From: Kitasatospora sp. GAS204B
GTDB taxonomy: Bacteria > Actinomycetota > Actinomycetes > Streptomycetales > Streptomycetaceae
Direction: 5' to 3'
Assembly (NCBI RefSeq): GCF_029892155.1
Contig: NZ_JARZAG010000034.1
Coordinates: forward strand, 1 to 64,000
Length of the DNA: 64,000 nt
The notes beneath the pieces are model-generated. The model did not search any database. It saw only the letters and a list, made by a program, of their open reading frames with translations, and had not been told where the DNA came from. The position numbers and the translations under genes were made by a program. Shown here in pieces: positions 1 to 8,298 of this stretch (positions are counted from its first letter, which is position 1; the number at the start of each line of letters is the position of its first letter).

Positions 1-105
1 GCGCCCGAGTCGTCCTCGTACTGGACGTACTTGGGCGATTCGGGCGTGCGTCCAGCCGGGATGCCCGGCGTCGCGGGCCCGGAAAGATCCGCCGTGCAGG
101 CCCTA
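1..105. repeat. Diverged copy of the 23.0-kb inverted-repeat element (partial)
   Basis: The stretch from about base 10 to base 102 aligns nearly base for base with bases 23103-23196. Shared blocks include TCGTCCTCGTACTGG, CGTACTTGG, GTGCGTCCAG and CGGGATGCCCGGCGTCGCG. The outer end (GATCCGCCGTGCAGGCCCT) differs from the perfect terminal arm of the 23-kb copy. The element stops at the TAG stop codon of the HEAT gene (103-105, minus strand), as the other copy abuts the stop of a DeoR gene. The left end may lie outside the window. Confidence 0.6.
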
Positions 106-1536
106 GCCCCTCGCGGTGAGCCGGCCGCGCACCGCCGCGTGCACCTCGGCCTCCTCGGCCGGGTCGGCGGCCAGCCGGCGCAGGCGTTCCAGCACCCTGG
201 CGTCACCGGTGGTCACCACGTGGCGGGCGGCGAGCTCGCGGGTGGCCTCCTCGCAGTCCCAGAGACACTCGACGGCGACACCGCTGGCGAAGTGGCGATC
301 GGTCGCGGCCAGCGCTCGGGCGGCGCGTCCGCGCAGGTCGGAGGAGGCGGCCTCGCCGTAGATGTGGCGCAGGATCGGGACGGCTTCCACGGCGGCCAGC
401 CGCCCCGCGCCGTCCACCAGGCCCGCCAGCCCCGCGTCGCGGACGCCGTGCAGCAGCACCCGGTGCCGCAGACCGGCCACCACGGCGGGGGCGTCGGCCG
501 GCTCGCCGATGTCGGCCAGCAGCAGCACGGCGGCCTCGCCGAGCACGCTGTCGGCGCCCCCGGTGGCCGGGTCAGCCCAGCGGCGGGCCCGGGCCAGTGC
601 GCGCGGCCCGCGCATCCTGGCCAGCGCGTCCAGCGCGGCGCGGACCGCCCGCTGGTCGGCATCGGCGGCCGCGGCCTCGATCAGCTCGGTGAGCGCCTCG
701 TCGTCCTGGTCGACCAGGTGGCGCAGGGCGGCCCGGCGGGCGCCCTCGGCGCCGTCGCGGGCGGCGGCGAGCAGGGTGTCGCGGTCCTCGGGGCGGGCCA
801 CCGCGGCCAGACAGCGGGCGGCGGCCGCGGCCCGGCGCTCGACGGCGGCCGAGTCCGGGCGCACCACGCTGTCGGCCTGGTCGGCCCAGGCGAGCACGTC
901 GGCCACGCTCCAGCCCGGGGTGACCTGGCTGCGGCCCAGCTGGCGCTGCCAGAGGTCGAAGGGGGACTGCTCGCCGGCCGCGGCGACCCGCGGATGCCGC
1001 TCGGCCCACAGGCGCCAGGGGCGCGGCTCGTAGGCGGCGCGGATCGCGGCCCGCAGGTCGGCCTCGCCCTGCGGGGTCTCGGGGAAGCGGCGCAGCACGG
1101 CGGGAGCCAGCGCGAGCAGCGCCGCGTCCTCGTCGCGCAGGCCCAGCTCGTCCAGCGCCCAGGCCCAGTTGCCGCCGGTGGCGGCGTACTGGCGGAGCAG
1201 CAGCAGGGCGTCGCGGCGGCCGTAGCCGGCCAGGTGGCCGAGGACGGCCAGGGCCAGGCCGGTGCGCTGCTCGTCCAGGTCGAGCAGGTCGTCGGGGTGG
1301 CCCAGGTGCCGCTCGATGCCGCCGAGCGGGGCTTCCAGCTCCATGAAGACGCGGGCGTAGTAAAGGGAGCGGTTCTCCACCTGCCAGTCGCCGCGGGGGT
1401 CGCTGGTGACGCACTCCTCCAGGGCGGCGATGGCCTCGTCACGGTCGGCTGCGAGCGCATGCAACTGCCCGTCACCGCGTCCTCGCTGGAGCAGGCCGAG
1501 GAGGCTGTTGCTGGGGGCTATCACGGGCTCGAACAT
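103..1536 (-). CDS. HEAT-repeat-like protein
   Basis: The product is about 477 residues, rich in Ala, Leu and Arg, and the C-terminal two thirds consist of short helical pairs of the HEAT/PBS-lyase type, for example the segments around RRAALRHLVDQDDEALTEL, AVRAALDALARMRGPRALA and DLRGRAARALAATD. I see no catalytic motif, signal peptide or membrane segment, so a cytoplasmic scaffolding or binding role is an inference from the fold. The ATG at 1536 was preferred over the longer in-frame extension to 1668, because the extra N-terminal residues are low-complexity and unlike the rest. It is divergent from the PAS gene and its stop abuts a repeat element. Function unknown. Confidence 0.7.
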   Translation of the reverse strand: MFEPVIAPSNSLLGLLQRGRGDGQLHALAADRDEAIAALEECVTSDPRGDWQVENRSLYYARVFMELEAPLGGIERHLGHPDDLLDLDEQRTGLALAVLGHLAGYGRRDALLLLRQYAATGGNWAWALDELGLRDEDAALLALAPAVLRRFPETPQGEADLRAAIRAAYEPRPWRLWAERHPRVAAAGEQSPFDLWQRQLGRSQVTPGWSVADVLAWADQADSVVRPDSAAVERRAAAAARCLAAVARPEDRDTLLAAARDGAEGARRAALRHLVDQDDEALTELIEAAAADADQRAVRAALDALARMRGPRALARARRWADPATGGADSVLGEAAVLLLADIGEPADAPAVVAGLRHRVLLHGVRDAGLAGLVDGAGRLAAVEAVPILRHIYGEAASSDLRGRAARALAATDRHFASGVAVECLWDCEEATRELAARHVVTTGDARVLERLRRLAADPAEEAEVHAAVRGRLTARG

Positions 1537-1746
1537 GAGGTCAGCATCCGTTGCGGCGGTCGTCGAGGCAACGGGATTTCCGTCGCCGGGGGTCTGGTGG
1601 TCACGCTGGGCGGGCGCCCGGGCGCCGGAATCACCGTAGGTTACCGCCTGCCTGCCCGTGACGCACACACCTCAATCCGATCCGGTTCCGTCCCGGGCGA
1701 CTACCGGATCTTCGAATGCCCGCTCGGCATATGCCAGATGAAAGTT

Positions 1747-1780
1747 CGCTCCGTTTCTGCCATTCTTCCCACACGGAGCG
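1747..1780. promoter_or_regulatory. Inverted repeat upstream of the PAS gene
   Basis: CGCTCCGT at 1747-1754 is exactly repeated in reverse complement (ACGGAGCG) at 1773-1780, separated by 18 bases. It lies in the 320-bp divergent region (1537-1856) between the HEAT and PAS genes. It could be a dyad operator or a 5' UTR hairpin. Nothing else in this region is recognisable. Confidence 0.3.
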
Positions 1781-1856
1781 TGAGGCTGTGCAACAGTCGT
1801 CTCACCACTCCCCCGACCCCGCCCGCCACCGCCACCAAGCCCCCGTGGGACCGCCG

Positions 1857-2207
1857 ATGAGTCTCCCCCTGCGTACCGCACCTCCGGCCAAGGCCACGGC
1901 CGCCATGGAGTGGGACCTGGTCCAGGACACCGTGAGCTGGACCGCCGAGGCCTACCCCATACTGGCCCGCGACCCCGGCCTCGGTCCGTTGACGCTCGAT
2001 CAACTGCCGGGCCAGCTGGTCCCGCAGGATCGTCCGGCACTCAGCCGGATGATGACCGAGGCCCTGGTGCACGGCCGCCCGCTGGACGGCGTGGTCCGGA
2101 TCCACCAGCCGGGCGGCACCGGCGCGGCCGTGCACTGCTCGGGGCGCCCGGTGCTCGGCCCGGACGGTCAGGTGGTCTCGCTGCGGATGCTGATCCGCGC
2201 CTGCTGA
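1857..2207 (+). CDS. Single PAS-domain protein
   Basis: A 116-residue protein that is essentially one PAS fold of the type-3 kind. The sequence EWDLVQDTVSWTAEAYPIL matches the N-terminal strand and 'W' motif of such domains, followed by a helix with LTLDQLPGQLVPQD and C-terminal strands (GVVRIHQPGGTG, VLGPDGQVVSLRMLI). No output domain is attached, so it would have to act on a partner. The start ATG at 1857 is chosen because upstream in-frame residues are unlike PAS. Ligand and partner are unknown. Confidence 0.65.
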   Translation: MSLPLRTAPPAKATAAMEWDLVQDTVSWTAEAYPILARDPGLGPLTLDQLPGQLVPQDRPALSRMMTEALVHGRPLDGVVRIHQPGGTGAAVHCSGRPVLGPDGQVVSLRMLIRAC

Positions 2208-2358
2208 GCTGACCCGCGCTCCGAGCGGGTCCGCCCCGCGCGCGCTCGGGCCGCCTCGTGTCGAGCCGCCCTGCGCGATCGGCGGCTCCCCCGCGCGACA
2301 TATGCTGTGCGGCGCAGCGTCGGCACAGGGCGGACCTGCACCTAGGGAGGACCGTTCC

Positions 2359-2535
2359 ATGGACAGCCAGATTCTTCACAAGGCCGCGTTCCTGCTGCAC
2401 GAGTGCCACGAGCCCGAGCAGATCGTGGTGGAGCGGCTGAAGGAGTACTTCCCCACGCTGACCCTGGTCGAGCGCGAGCGCTACGTCCAGGAGGCCTGGG
2501 ACCAGGTGCACAGCGCCGCCGTCGACACCCTCTGA
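2359..2535 (+). CDS. Small conserved-looking protein, 58 aa
   Basis: Starts at ATG 2359 behind a clear ribosome binding site (GGGAGGA at about 2345-2352). The 58-residue product is acidic and helical (LHKAAFLLHECHEPEQIVV, LVERERYVQEAWDQVH), has no membrane segment and no motif I can name. The good ribosome site and non-repetitive composition argue that it is real. It follows the PAS gene in the same direction by 151 bp, which may be a separate transcription unit. Confidence 0.6.
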   Translation: MDSQILHKAAFLLHECHEPEQIVVERLKEYFPTLTLVERERYVQEAWDQVHSAAVDTL

Positions 2536-2644
2536 GCCTGACACCCGAGCGGCTGAGGTTCGACGCAGCGAAGGGTGGGGGTCGCCGAGGTACGAGGTGG
2601 CACCCGCCCGTAGCGGAGGAGAACCTCATCAAGCGACCATTGGA

Positions 2645-4126
2645 TCAGTCAGCGGGGCGGCGGGCCGGCGGCACCGCCGCCCTGATCTCGGCCCGTAGCT
2701 CGGCTCGCAGCTCGGCCACTCCCGGCAGCGCCTGGTAGCGGGCGGCCAGCCGGTCCATCCGGTAGAGCCGGTCCCAGGTCCGGTGCGACGAGGTGTCGCC
2801 GATCTGTGTCAGCGCCTGGCGGGTGTGCCGCTGGGCCTCCTCCGGCTCCCCGGTGAGCCAGTGCACCGAGGCGAGCGTGACCAGGTCCAGCACCGTGGAG
2901 CGCTCCTGGCCCTGCCCCGCGCGCAGCCGGATCGCGGCCCGGACATGCGCCACGGCGAGCTCGGCGGCATTCGGATCGTGCTCCGCCAGCGTGCGGTAGA
3001 CCAGGGACTGCATGCCGTGCAGCTCGGCCTCGTTGAAGACCTGCATCCAGCTCGGCTGCGGGTCCCCGGCGCCCTGGGTGTAGTACTCCTCCGATTCGCC
3101 GAGCAGCCGCGCCACCTCCTGGGTGCGGCCCAGGGACGCCTGCGCCCAGGCCTCCACGGTGTTCAGCATCGCCCGGGTCAGCGGCCCCGTGCCGGGACCG
3201 GCGCCGGCGTGGGCCATCCGCATCAGGTCCAACGCCTCGGCGGCCCGGCCGTGGTGCAGCAGCTGACGGGCGCAGCGCGAGATCGCCTCACCGGCCCGCG
3301 GCCGGTCACCGGCCTCCTTGGCGGCCTGCGCGGCGATCACGAAGTAGCGCTGCCCGGTCGACTCCAGGCCCACGTCGTGTGACATCCAGCCGGCCAGCGC
3401 CGCCAGGTTGGCCGCCACCAGCCACAGCCGCCGGGCCAGCTCGGGCGGATGCCGGTGGGTCAGCAGCCCGCCCACCTCGTTGAGTTGGCCGATCACCGCC
3501 TTGCGCTGCAACCCGCCCCCGCGGGAGGCGTCCCAGGCCCGGAAGACCTCGAACGAGCACTCCAGCGCCGCGACCTCCTCCTGGCCCGCGGGGCCCGGCT
3601 CGTAGACGTCCACGATCGGTCGGCCCGGGGTGCCGGTGATCACCTGGCGCGGCCCGGGGCGCGCCGCCGCGTAGGCGACGTCGTCACCGGCGAGCCAGCG
3701 GTAGAGGGAGTCGGGGATGACGGAGGCGCCCGGCATCTCCGTGGCGGTATCGGCCAGTCCGCGTCGGTTGAGCATGAGATCCATTCCCGTGAACTCGGTG
3801 AGGATCTCGGCCGTCCGCTCCGGCTCCTCGGCCTCGGCAGCACCCGCCTTGGCCGAACTTGATCGCCGGTGTCGCGCCAGACCGAGGTCCTCGATGGAGA
3901 CGACACGGCCGAGCCGCTCGGTGAACACCGCAGCCAGCACCCGCGGCACCGGATCGCGCGGGATCTCGCCCCGCTCGATCCACCGCCGCACCCGCGAGGT
4001 GTCGGTGGACAGCTGCTGCTGCCCCATCGCCGCACCGCGCCGGTTGACAAGCCTGGCCAGCTCCCCCTTCGACCAACCGGTCAGGGCGAACAGGTCAGCG
4101 AGTCTGGTGTTGGATCCACTGCTCAC
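2645..4126 (-). CDS. NsdA/NsdB-family HTH-TPR regulator
   Basis: A 493-residue regulator. Residues 15-80 hold the N-terminal DNA-binding region characteristic of the Streptomyces NsdA family, with GWSKGELARLVNRR and STDTSRVRRWIERGEIPRDP. The remainder is a run of tetratricopeptide-like helices (for example AAQAAKEAGDRPRAGEAIS, RMAHAGAGPG, EEAQRHTRQALTQIGDT). NsdA and NsdB of S. coelicolor are known negative regulators of development and antibiotic production; whether this copy has the same role is inference. It is divergent from the APH-family gene across a 556-bp region in which I find no gene, RNA or clear operator. Confidence 0.75.
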   Translation of the reverse strand: MSSGSNTRLADLFALTGWSKGELARLVNRRGAAMGQQQLSTDTSRVRRWIERGEIPRDPVPRVLAAVFTERLGRVVSIEDLGLARHRRSSSAKAGAAEAEEPERTAEILTEFTGMDLMLNRRGLADTATEMPGASVIPDSLYRWLAGDDVAYAAARPGPRQVITGTPGRPIVDVYEPGPAGQEEVAALECSFEVFRAWDASRGGGLQRKAVIGQLNEVGGLLTHRHPPELARRLWLVAANLAALAGWMSHDVGLESTGQRYFVIAAQAAKEAGDRPRAGEAISRCARQLLHHGRAAEALDLMRMAHAGAGPGTGPLTRAMLNTVEAWAQASLGRTQEVARLLGESEEYYTQGAGDPQPSWMQVFNEAELHGMQSLVYRTLAEHDPNAAELAVAHVRAAIRLRAGQGQERSTVLDLVTLASVHWLTGEPEEAQRHTRQALTQIGDTSSHRTWDRLYRMDRLAARYQALPGVAELRAELRAEIRAAVPPARRPAD

Positions 4127-4682
4127 ATCAAGCCCCCAGGCTCCTCGGCTGGTTCGAGCCTAATGGCCTGTCACATGCCAGGCGAGCATTCGCCACGGTC
4201 CGCCAGGGTGCGCCAGCTGGAAAGCCAGTGCGTCCGGGGTGTCAGGTAGAGATGCGCAACCCCCACCCGGGGCTCGGGATCGCTCCGAGCCCTGGAAACA
4301 GCGGCCGGGGAAGGGATCCCAGGGTCGTCGACGGGCCGCCCACCGGCCTGGCGAAGGGGGGTGGCGTGACCGGGTGGCGCGTCGGTGCCGGGCCCGGCCG
4401 ACCGCACGGACCAGCGCATTTCCCCAGGGTGCGTTGGCTCGTTCGGCCGGCCGGTCCCGGCACCCGCTCCGCCCAGCGCCACCGGCCGTCCGTCCCACCC
4501 CCCCTTGGGCGGTCACCGCAACCGGGTACGCCGGAGCACGCCCCAGGTGCGCCGTCGCACACGCTGGCGAGCCAGGTCGTACAGGGTTACGACCGGGCTC
4601 CACGGCACCACCGTCTGACCCCGCCAGGGCCGCCGCCTTGGCTGTCATATGCCGTCGGCAAGGAAGGGAATCCCTCCCCCTC

Positions 4683-5834
4683 ATGTACTCCTCCGCGACT
4701 TCCCCCACCGCGCCCCGGACCGGCATCCCGCAGCGACCGCCGTCCTCCGTGGCGGTCCGCCGGCCCGGGCCGAAGCCTGCCGTCCCCGCCCGTCCCGCCG
4801 GGCGGATCGAGGCACCCGCCCATCTGCCGCGCGCCGGTGAGCGCCTGCTGCGCCCCCGTGCGCCCCAGTACGCCGGCACCAACGGCCTGGGTGCCCCGGC
4901 GGCCGAGGGCTGGGGCCGGGTGGACACCGCCGCCCTCGCCACCCCGGCCGTGCGGGCCGCGCTCGCCCACATCACCCGGATATGTCCCGCTTTCTCGGCG
5001 CGTCAGGTGCTGCGCGAGGACGGGGCGCACATCCTGATCACCGGGCTGATCGGGCGCACCGCCGTGGTCGCCAAGTGCCTCTCCCCGCAGGCGGTGCAGA
5101 GCGACCGGCGGGCCGTGCTGGTGGAGCGGTTCCGCCGTGAGGTGGCGATCTACCGGACCTTCGTGCGGCACCGTCCGCCGGTGCGGATGCCGCGCCTGGT
5201 GGCGGCCGACCACGACCGCTGCGTGCTGGTGCTGGAGCGGATCCCGGGCCGGCCGGCCGCAGTCGAACGCCACCCCGCCAACGCGCCGACGCCCGGCGAG
5301 GTGCGCGCGATCCTGGGCTCGATCCGTTCGCTCAACCTGTGGCGCCCGCCGGTCGACGTCTTCCACCAGCCGCTCGACTACCAGTTCGAGATCGGCCGGT
5401 ACCACTCGGTCGGGCAGCTGACCGACCGGGACGCGGGCGACCTGCGACAGCTGATGTACGGCCTCTCGCACACCGGTTGGCAGCTGTGCCACGGCGACGC
5501 GCTGCTCAGCAACATCATGCTGGCCCCCTCAGGACCGGTGGTGCTCGACTGGGAGCAGGCCGGCTGGTACCTGCCCGGCTACGACCTGGCAGTGCTGTGG
5601 AGCGTGCTCTCGGGGGACACCGCGGCCCGGCGCCAGATCAGTCAACTGGCCCAGGTCGGCGGCACGGTGGCCCGGGACGCGTTCCTGGTCAACCTGGTGC
5701 TGGTGCTGATGCGCGAGCTGCGGATCTACGACGTGCCGGGTGCCGGTGAGGAGCAGCGGCTGATGATCCGTCGGCTGTACGACGACGCGGCGCTGGCCCG
5801 CCGCGCGGTGCGGGCCGCGGTGGGGACCCGCTGA
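4683..5834 (+). CDS. Aminoglycoside phosphotransferase (APH)-family kinase-like protein
   Basis: A 383-residue protein with an APH/choline-kinase fold in its C-terminal 280 residues. The catalytic-loop Brenner motif HGDALLSNI begins near residue 270 and the metal-binding Asp of VLDWEQAG is near residue 289. An N-lobe Lys is plausible in [11 protein letters not shown]. The first about 90 residues are Pro/Ala/Arg-rich and disordered-looking. The start at 4683 (ATG) was chosen over in-frame upstream codons, which encode only low-complexity sequence. Substrate unknown; the family includes antibiotic kinases and small-metabolite kinases, so resistance should not be assumed. Confidence 0.7.
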   Translation: MYSSATSPTAPRTGIPQRPPSSVAVRRPGPKPAVPARPAGRIEAPAHLPRAGERLLRPRAPQYAGTNGLGAPAAEGWGRVDTAALATPAVRAALAHITRICPAFSARQVLREDGAHILITGLIGRTAVVAKCLSPQAVQSDRRAVLVERFRREVAIYRTFVRHRPPVRMPRLVAADHDRCVLVLERIPGRPAAVERHPANAPTPGEVRAILGSIRSLNLWRPPVDVFHQPLDYQFEIGRYHSVGQLTDRDAGDLRQLMYGLSHTGWQLCHGDALLSNIMLAPSGPVVLDWEQAGWYLPGYDLAVLWSVLSGDTAARRQISQLAQVGGTVARDAFLVNLVLVLMRELRIYDVPGAGEEQRLMIRRLYDDAALARRAVRAAVGTR

Positions 5835-5867
5835 GCGGCGCCGCCGGGGCCTCGGCGTCAGCCGCGG

Positions 5868-5951
5868 CCCGACCAGCGTCGGCGCCGGCCCGACCAGCGT
5901 CGGCGCCGGCCCGACCAGCGTCGGCGCCGGCCCGACAGGCGTCGGCGCAGG
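5868..5951. repeat. 21-bp tandem repeat, four copies, between convergent genes
   Basis: The unit CCCGACCAGCGTCGGCGCCGG occurs at 5868, 5889 and 5910 exactly and at 5931 with a few changes. Each unit contains the self-complementary GGCGCC, so the array can fold into nested hairpins. It fills the 119-bp gap between the convergent APH-family and SfnB-like genes and probably helps terminate both. Confidence 0.75.
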
Positions 5952-5953
5952 GC

Positions 5954-7252
5954 TCAGGCCGCGCCGCGGGGCCGGGCCGCGCCGGCCAGCAGGGCGGCGC
6001 GGCCGACCTCGGCCAGCACCCGCTCCTCGCCGCACCCGTCCAGCCGGCCGCTGAGCGCGTCGCGCAGGTAGCGCTCCAACGGGTGGCGCCGGCTCAGCCC
6101 CGGCGCTCCGGTGAGCGCCACGGCCCGCTGCACCGCGTCGACCACCGCGCGGTCGGCGAGCAGCCGAGCCGCGCCGGTCCGGGCCGCGGTGCCGCTCTCG
6201 CCCGCATCGATCCGGGCCGCCAGGCCCACCACCAGCTCCTCCGCCCCGACCAGCGCGCTCGCCACCTCGCCCAGACCCACCTGGTACCGCGGCAGCCCGC
6301 CCAGGGGTTCGCCGAGGTCGGCCGCAGTGCGCCGGCTGAGGAACCCGACCAGCCAGTCCAGGGCGGCCCGGCCCACGCCGAGCTGCACCGCCGCGAGCGC
6401 CAGGTCCCGCCACGCGGCACTGAGCTCAGCGGCCGTGACGCCCGCCGGGTCGGGCGCGGCGTCCAGCGGGCGCAGCCCGAGCGCCGCCTCGGCGGCCACG
6501 GCGACCTCCGTGAAGACCACGTCGTGGCCCGCGGCGGCCCGCAGGCCCACCTGGTCGCCGACCGGGTCGACCTCGACTCCCGGGCTCTCATCCCGGACCA
6601 GGAAGAGGCCGGTACGCGGCGCCGCCTCGTCGGTGATCGCCCGCACCACCAGCCAGGCCAGCGCCTCGGCGCCGGTACAGCCGCTCCGACGGCCGTTCAG
6701 CTGCCAGCCGGCCCCGTTCCGCCGGGCCAGCAGCGGCCGCCGGCCCGGTTCGAGATCGCGCGGATCGGCGTCGCGCGGATCGGTCATGGGGGCCTCGGCA
6801 TCGAGCGTGTTCACCAGCGCGGGCCCGCGCCGGGACTCGGTCAGCAGGCGACGGTAGGCCGCGGCCGGCCAGCCCCCGGTGCGGTCCTGCTCGGCGTGCA
6901 GCAGCAGGGTGTGCGCGGTGACCAGGGCCACCGAGGCATCCCCCCGGCCGAGTTCGGCCAGCACCCGGACGGTGTCGGCGAGCGTGCCGCCCGGGCCGCC
7001 GAAGCGCTGACCGACCGTCAGGGTGAGCAGGCCGGCCTCGTGCACCGCCTCGATGCCCTGATACGGGAAGGTCGCGTCCCGGTCGTGTTCCTCGGCCCGC
7101 GCGGCCAGCAGGTCCACCACCCGGGGCAGCCTGGCCAGCGCCTCGGCCGCCGGCGCCGGGACGTCCGACGGCGTACGGCTGTCGGAGATTGACGCATGGT
7201 CAGAACGGTCGGAACGGTCAGTGCGGTCGGAACGGTCGGTTCGAGCGGTCAT
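5954..7252 (-). CDS. Acyl-CoA dehydrogenase-fold flavin oxidoreductase, SfnB/DszC-like
   Basis: A 432-residue protein with acyl-CoA-dehydrogenase architecture: helical N-domain (residues about 30-140, with GLLTLTVGQRFGGPGG), central beta domain (WQLNGRRSGCTGAEALAW, VGLRAAAGHDVVF) and helical C-domain. Members of this branch such as SfnB and DszC are FMN-dependent and act in sulfur acquisition; that reading is supported here by the cysteine-type leader peptide upstream (7492-7569). The N-terminus (TDRSDRTDRSDRSD) is encoded by a short degenerate repeat at about 7200-7250. ATG at 7252 chosen; the long in-frame extension runs across the leader region. Exact substrate unknown. Confidence 0.75.
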   Translation of the reverse strand: MTARTDRSDRTDRSDRSDHASISDSRTPSDVPAPAAEALARLPRVVDLLAARAEEHDRDATFPYQGIEAVHEAGLLTLTVGQRFGGPGGTLADTVRVLAELGRGDASVALVTAHTLLLHAEQDRTGGWPAAAYRRLLTESRRGPALVNTLDAEAPMTDPRDADPRDLEPGRRPLLARRNGAGWQLNGRRSGCTGAEALAWLVVRAITDEAAPRTGLFLVRDESPGVEVDPVGDQVGLRAAAGHDVVFTEVAVAAEAALGLRPLDAAPDPAGVTAAELSAAWRDLALAAVQLGVGRAALDWLVGFLSRRTAADLGEPLGGLPRYQVGLGEVASALVGAEELVVGLAARIDAGESGTAARTGAARLLADRAVVDAVQRAVALTGAPGLSRRHPLERYLRDALSGRLDGCGEERVLAEVGRAALLAGAARPRGAA

Positions 7253-7415
7253 GGCGCTGCTGCCTCCGGGCGGCCGGCGTGGGGGCTCGGCAGCCGGCGT
7301 CGGCTGCACGGCGGTGGGGCGTGCGGGAACGCGAGGCGCGGCCGATCTGGCATCGGGGCAGCGCGGTCGTCCTCGGCCGGGGCGCGGGTCGGTCGGGACC
7401 CGCGCGGCCCTGGGG

Positions 7416-7489
7416 CCTGTCGTCAAACCCTCTTCGTTCGCCCGTAGGGCGGCTTGGCGTCGCCGAGCAGAAGGGGGTTTGACGACAGG
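7416..7489. repeat. 74-bp inverted repeat: MITE-like element or attenuator hairpin
   Basis: The arm CCTGTCGTCAAACCCTCTTC at 7416-7435 pairs with 7470-7489 (GAAGGGGGTTTGACGACAGG), 19 of 20 positions matching, around a 34-bp centre. On the minus strand it starts 2 bases after the stop codon of the leader peptide at 7492 and precedes the SfnB-like gene, so its RNA hairpin could control readthrough. The long near-perfect arms also fit a dispersed non-autonomous element. Confidence 0.75.
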
Positions 7490-7491
7490 AC

Positions 7492-7569
7492 CTAGCGACA
7501 GAGCGCGCTGGCGGTCCGCCGCAGGTCCAGATAGCTGCGGCGGACCAGCAGCGGGCGGCGGGACGGCAT
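7492..7569 (-). CDS. Cysteine-containing leader peptide (25 aa)
   Basis: Minus-strand ORF that begins MPSRRPLLVRR, continues with SYLDL and ends SALCR-stop. This is the pattern of the small actinobacterial leader peptides (Arg-rich start, [HY][IL]DL centre, terminal LCR) found before sulfur-metabolism genes and thought to sense cysteine supply through the late Cys codon. The Cys codon here is second to last. A promoter with -10 only 7 bases before the ATG predicts a leaderless mRNA. It is followed directly by a strong inverted repeat and then by the SfnB-like oxidoreductase. The identification is by pattern; attenuation is inferred. Confidence 0.75.
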   Translation of the reverse strand: MPSRRPLLVRRSYLDLRRTASALCR

Positions 7570-7576
7570 GCTGGTG

Positions 7577-7606
7577 ACTGTACGAAGCAATGATCGAAAC
7601 CGTCAA
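7577..7606 (-). promoter_or_regulatory. Promoter of the leader-peptide transcript
   Basis: On the minus strand TTGACG (7606-7601) is followed after 18 bases by TACAGT (7582-7577), a good match to the housekeeping sigma consensus of streptomycetes. Seven bases separate the -10 box from the leader ATG at 7569, so transcription is expected to begin at or next to the start codon. Confidence 0.6.
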
Positions 7607-7663
7607 GCAACGCCCGAACAGCGATCGCACCGCCGGCGGTGTGACCCGACTGCGCGGCGGCTC

Positions 7664-8158
7664 TCAGCCCTGCTGGAACAGGTCCGCGGGCAGCGGCTTG
7701 AGCAACTGGTAGAGGTCGTCCGCAATCGGTCGGTCCCAACTGGCGATGGTGACCTGGACCTGGTCGCTGCGGTCGAACTGGGCGCAGAACACCCGCTCCT
7801 CGGAGACCTTGACCTTCTTCACGATCAGCAGGTCGTCGCCGAGCATCACCGGGAAGTCCTCGGCCGAGACGAACTCCACCGGCTCTTCCAGTTCGAGTGC
7901 CGCGAGGAGCTGTCTGATCTCGAACGGCACCCCGTCCTCGGGGTCCCGCGCCGGCGAGCTCTCGGGCAGGTTGCCGATGAACATCGCCGGGCCGCGACCG
8001 CCGAACAGGTCGTAGCGCAGGAAGATCCCCTGGCAGGAGCCGTCCGGGCCGGTCATCACCGCGGCGCCGAAGAGGCCGGGCCAGTCGCCCGGGTCCATCG
8101 CGAGGACGTCGAAGTCCGGGCCCGCGGGGGTGCCGGAGCGTCGGCGGAGAAATGACAT
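7664..8158 (-). CDS. Conserved hypothetical protein, 164 aa
   Basis: A compact acidic protein without signal peptide or membrane helix. Alternating strands and turns (FDVLAMDPGDWPGLFGAAVM, GIFLRYDLFGGRGPAMFIGNLPES, VQVTIASWDRPIADDLYQLL) suggest an alpha/beta fold. I do not recognise a catalytic motif. ATG at 8158 begins MSFLRRRSG, with an upstream extension that is low-complexity. It shares strand with the SfnB-like gene but a promoter of that gene lies between them, so an operon is unlikely. Function unknown. Confidence 0.6.
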   Translation of the reverse strand: MSFLRRRSGTPAGPDFDVLAMDPGDWPGLFGAAVMTGPDGSCQGIFLRYDLFGGRGPAMFIGNLPESSPARDPEDGVPFEIRQLLAALELEEPVEFVSAEDFPVMLGDDLLIVKKVKVSEERVFCAQFDRSDQVQVTIASWDRPIADDLYQLLKPLPADLFQQG

Positions 8159-8262
8159 GTCGCCATCGTACGTGCCCGGGGGCGCGCGACCGCACGGGGC
8201 GGCGCCGAGGCGCGCTCGCCGAGCGTTCACAAATGCGCGAGCTCCACGCTCCGAGACGAATG

Positions 8263-8292
8263 TTGACGCTGAGCAACCGTCCGGGCTACGGT
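8263..8292 (+). promoter_or_regulatory. Candidate promoter for an untranslated transcript
   Basis: TTGACG at 8263-8268 and TACGGT at 8287-8292 with 18-bp spacing, a strong vegetative-type match, pointing right into a 500-bp region without a convincing gene. Confidence 0.5.
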
Positions 8293-8298
8293 CGCGGA

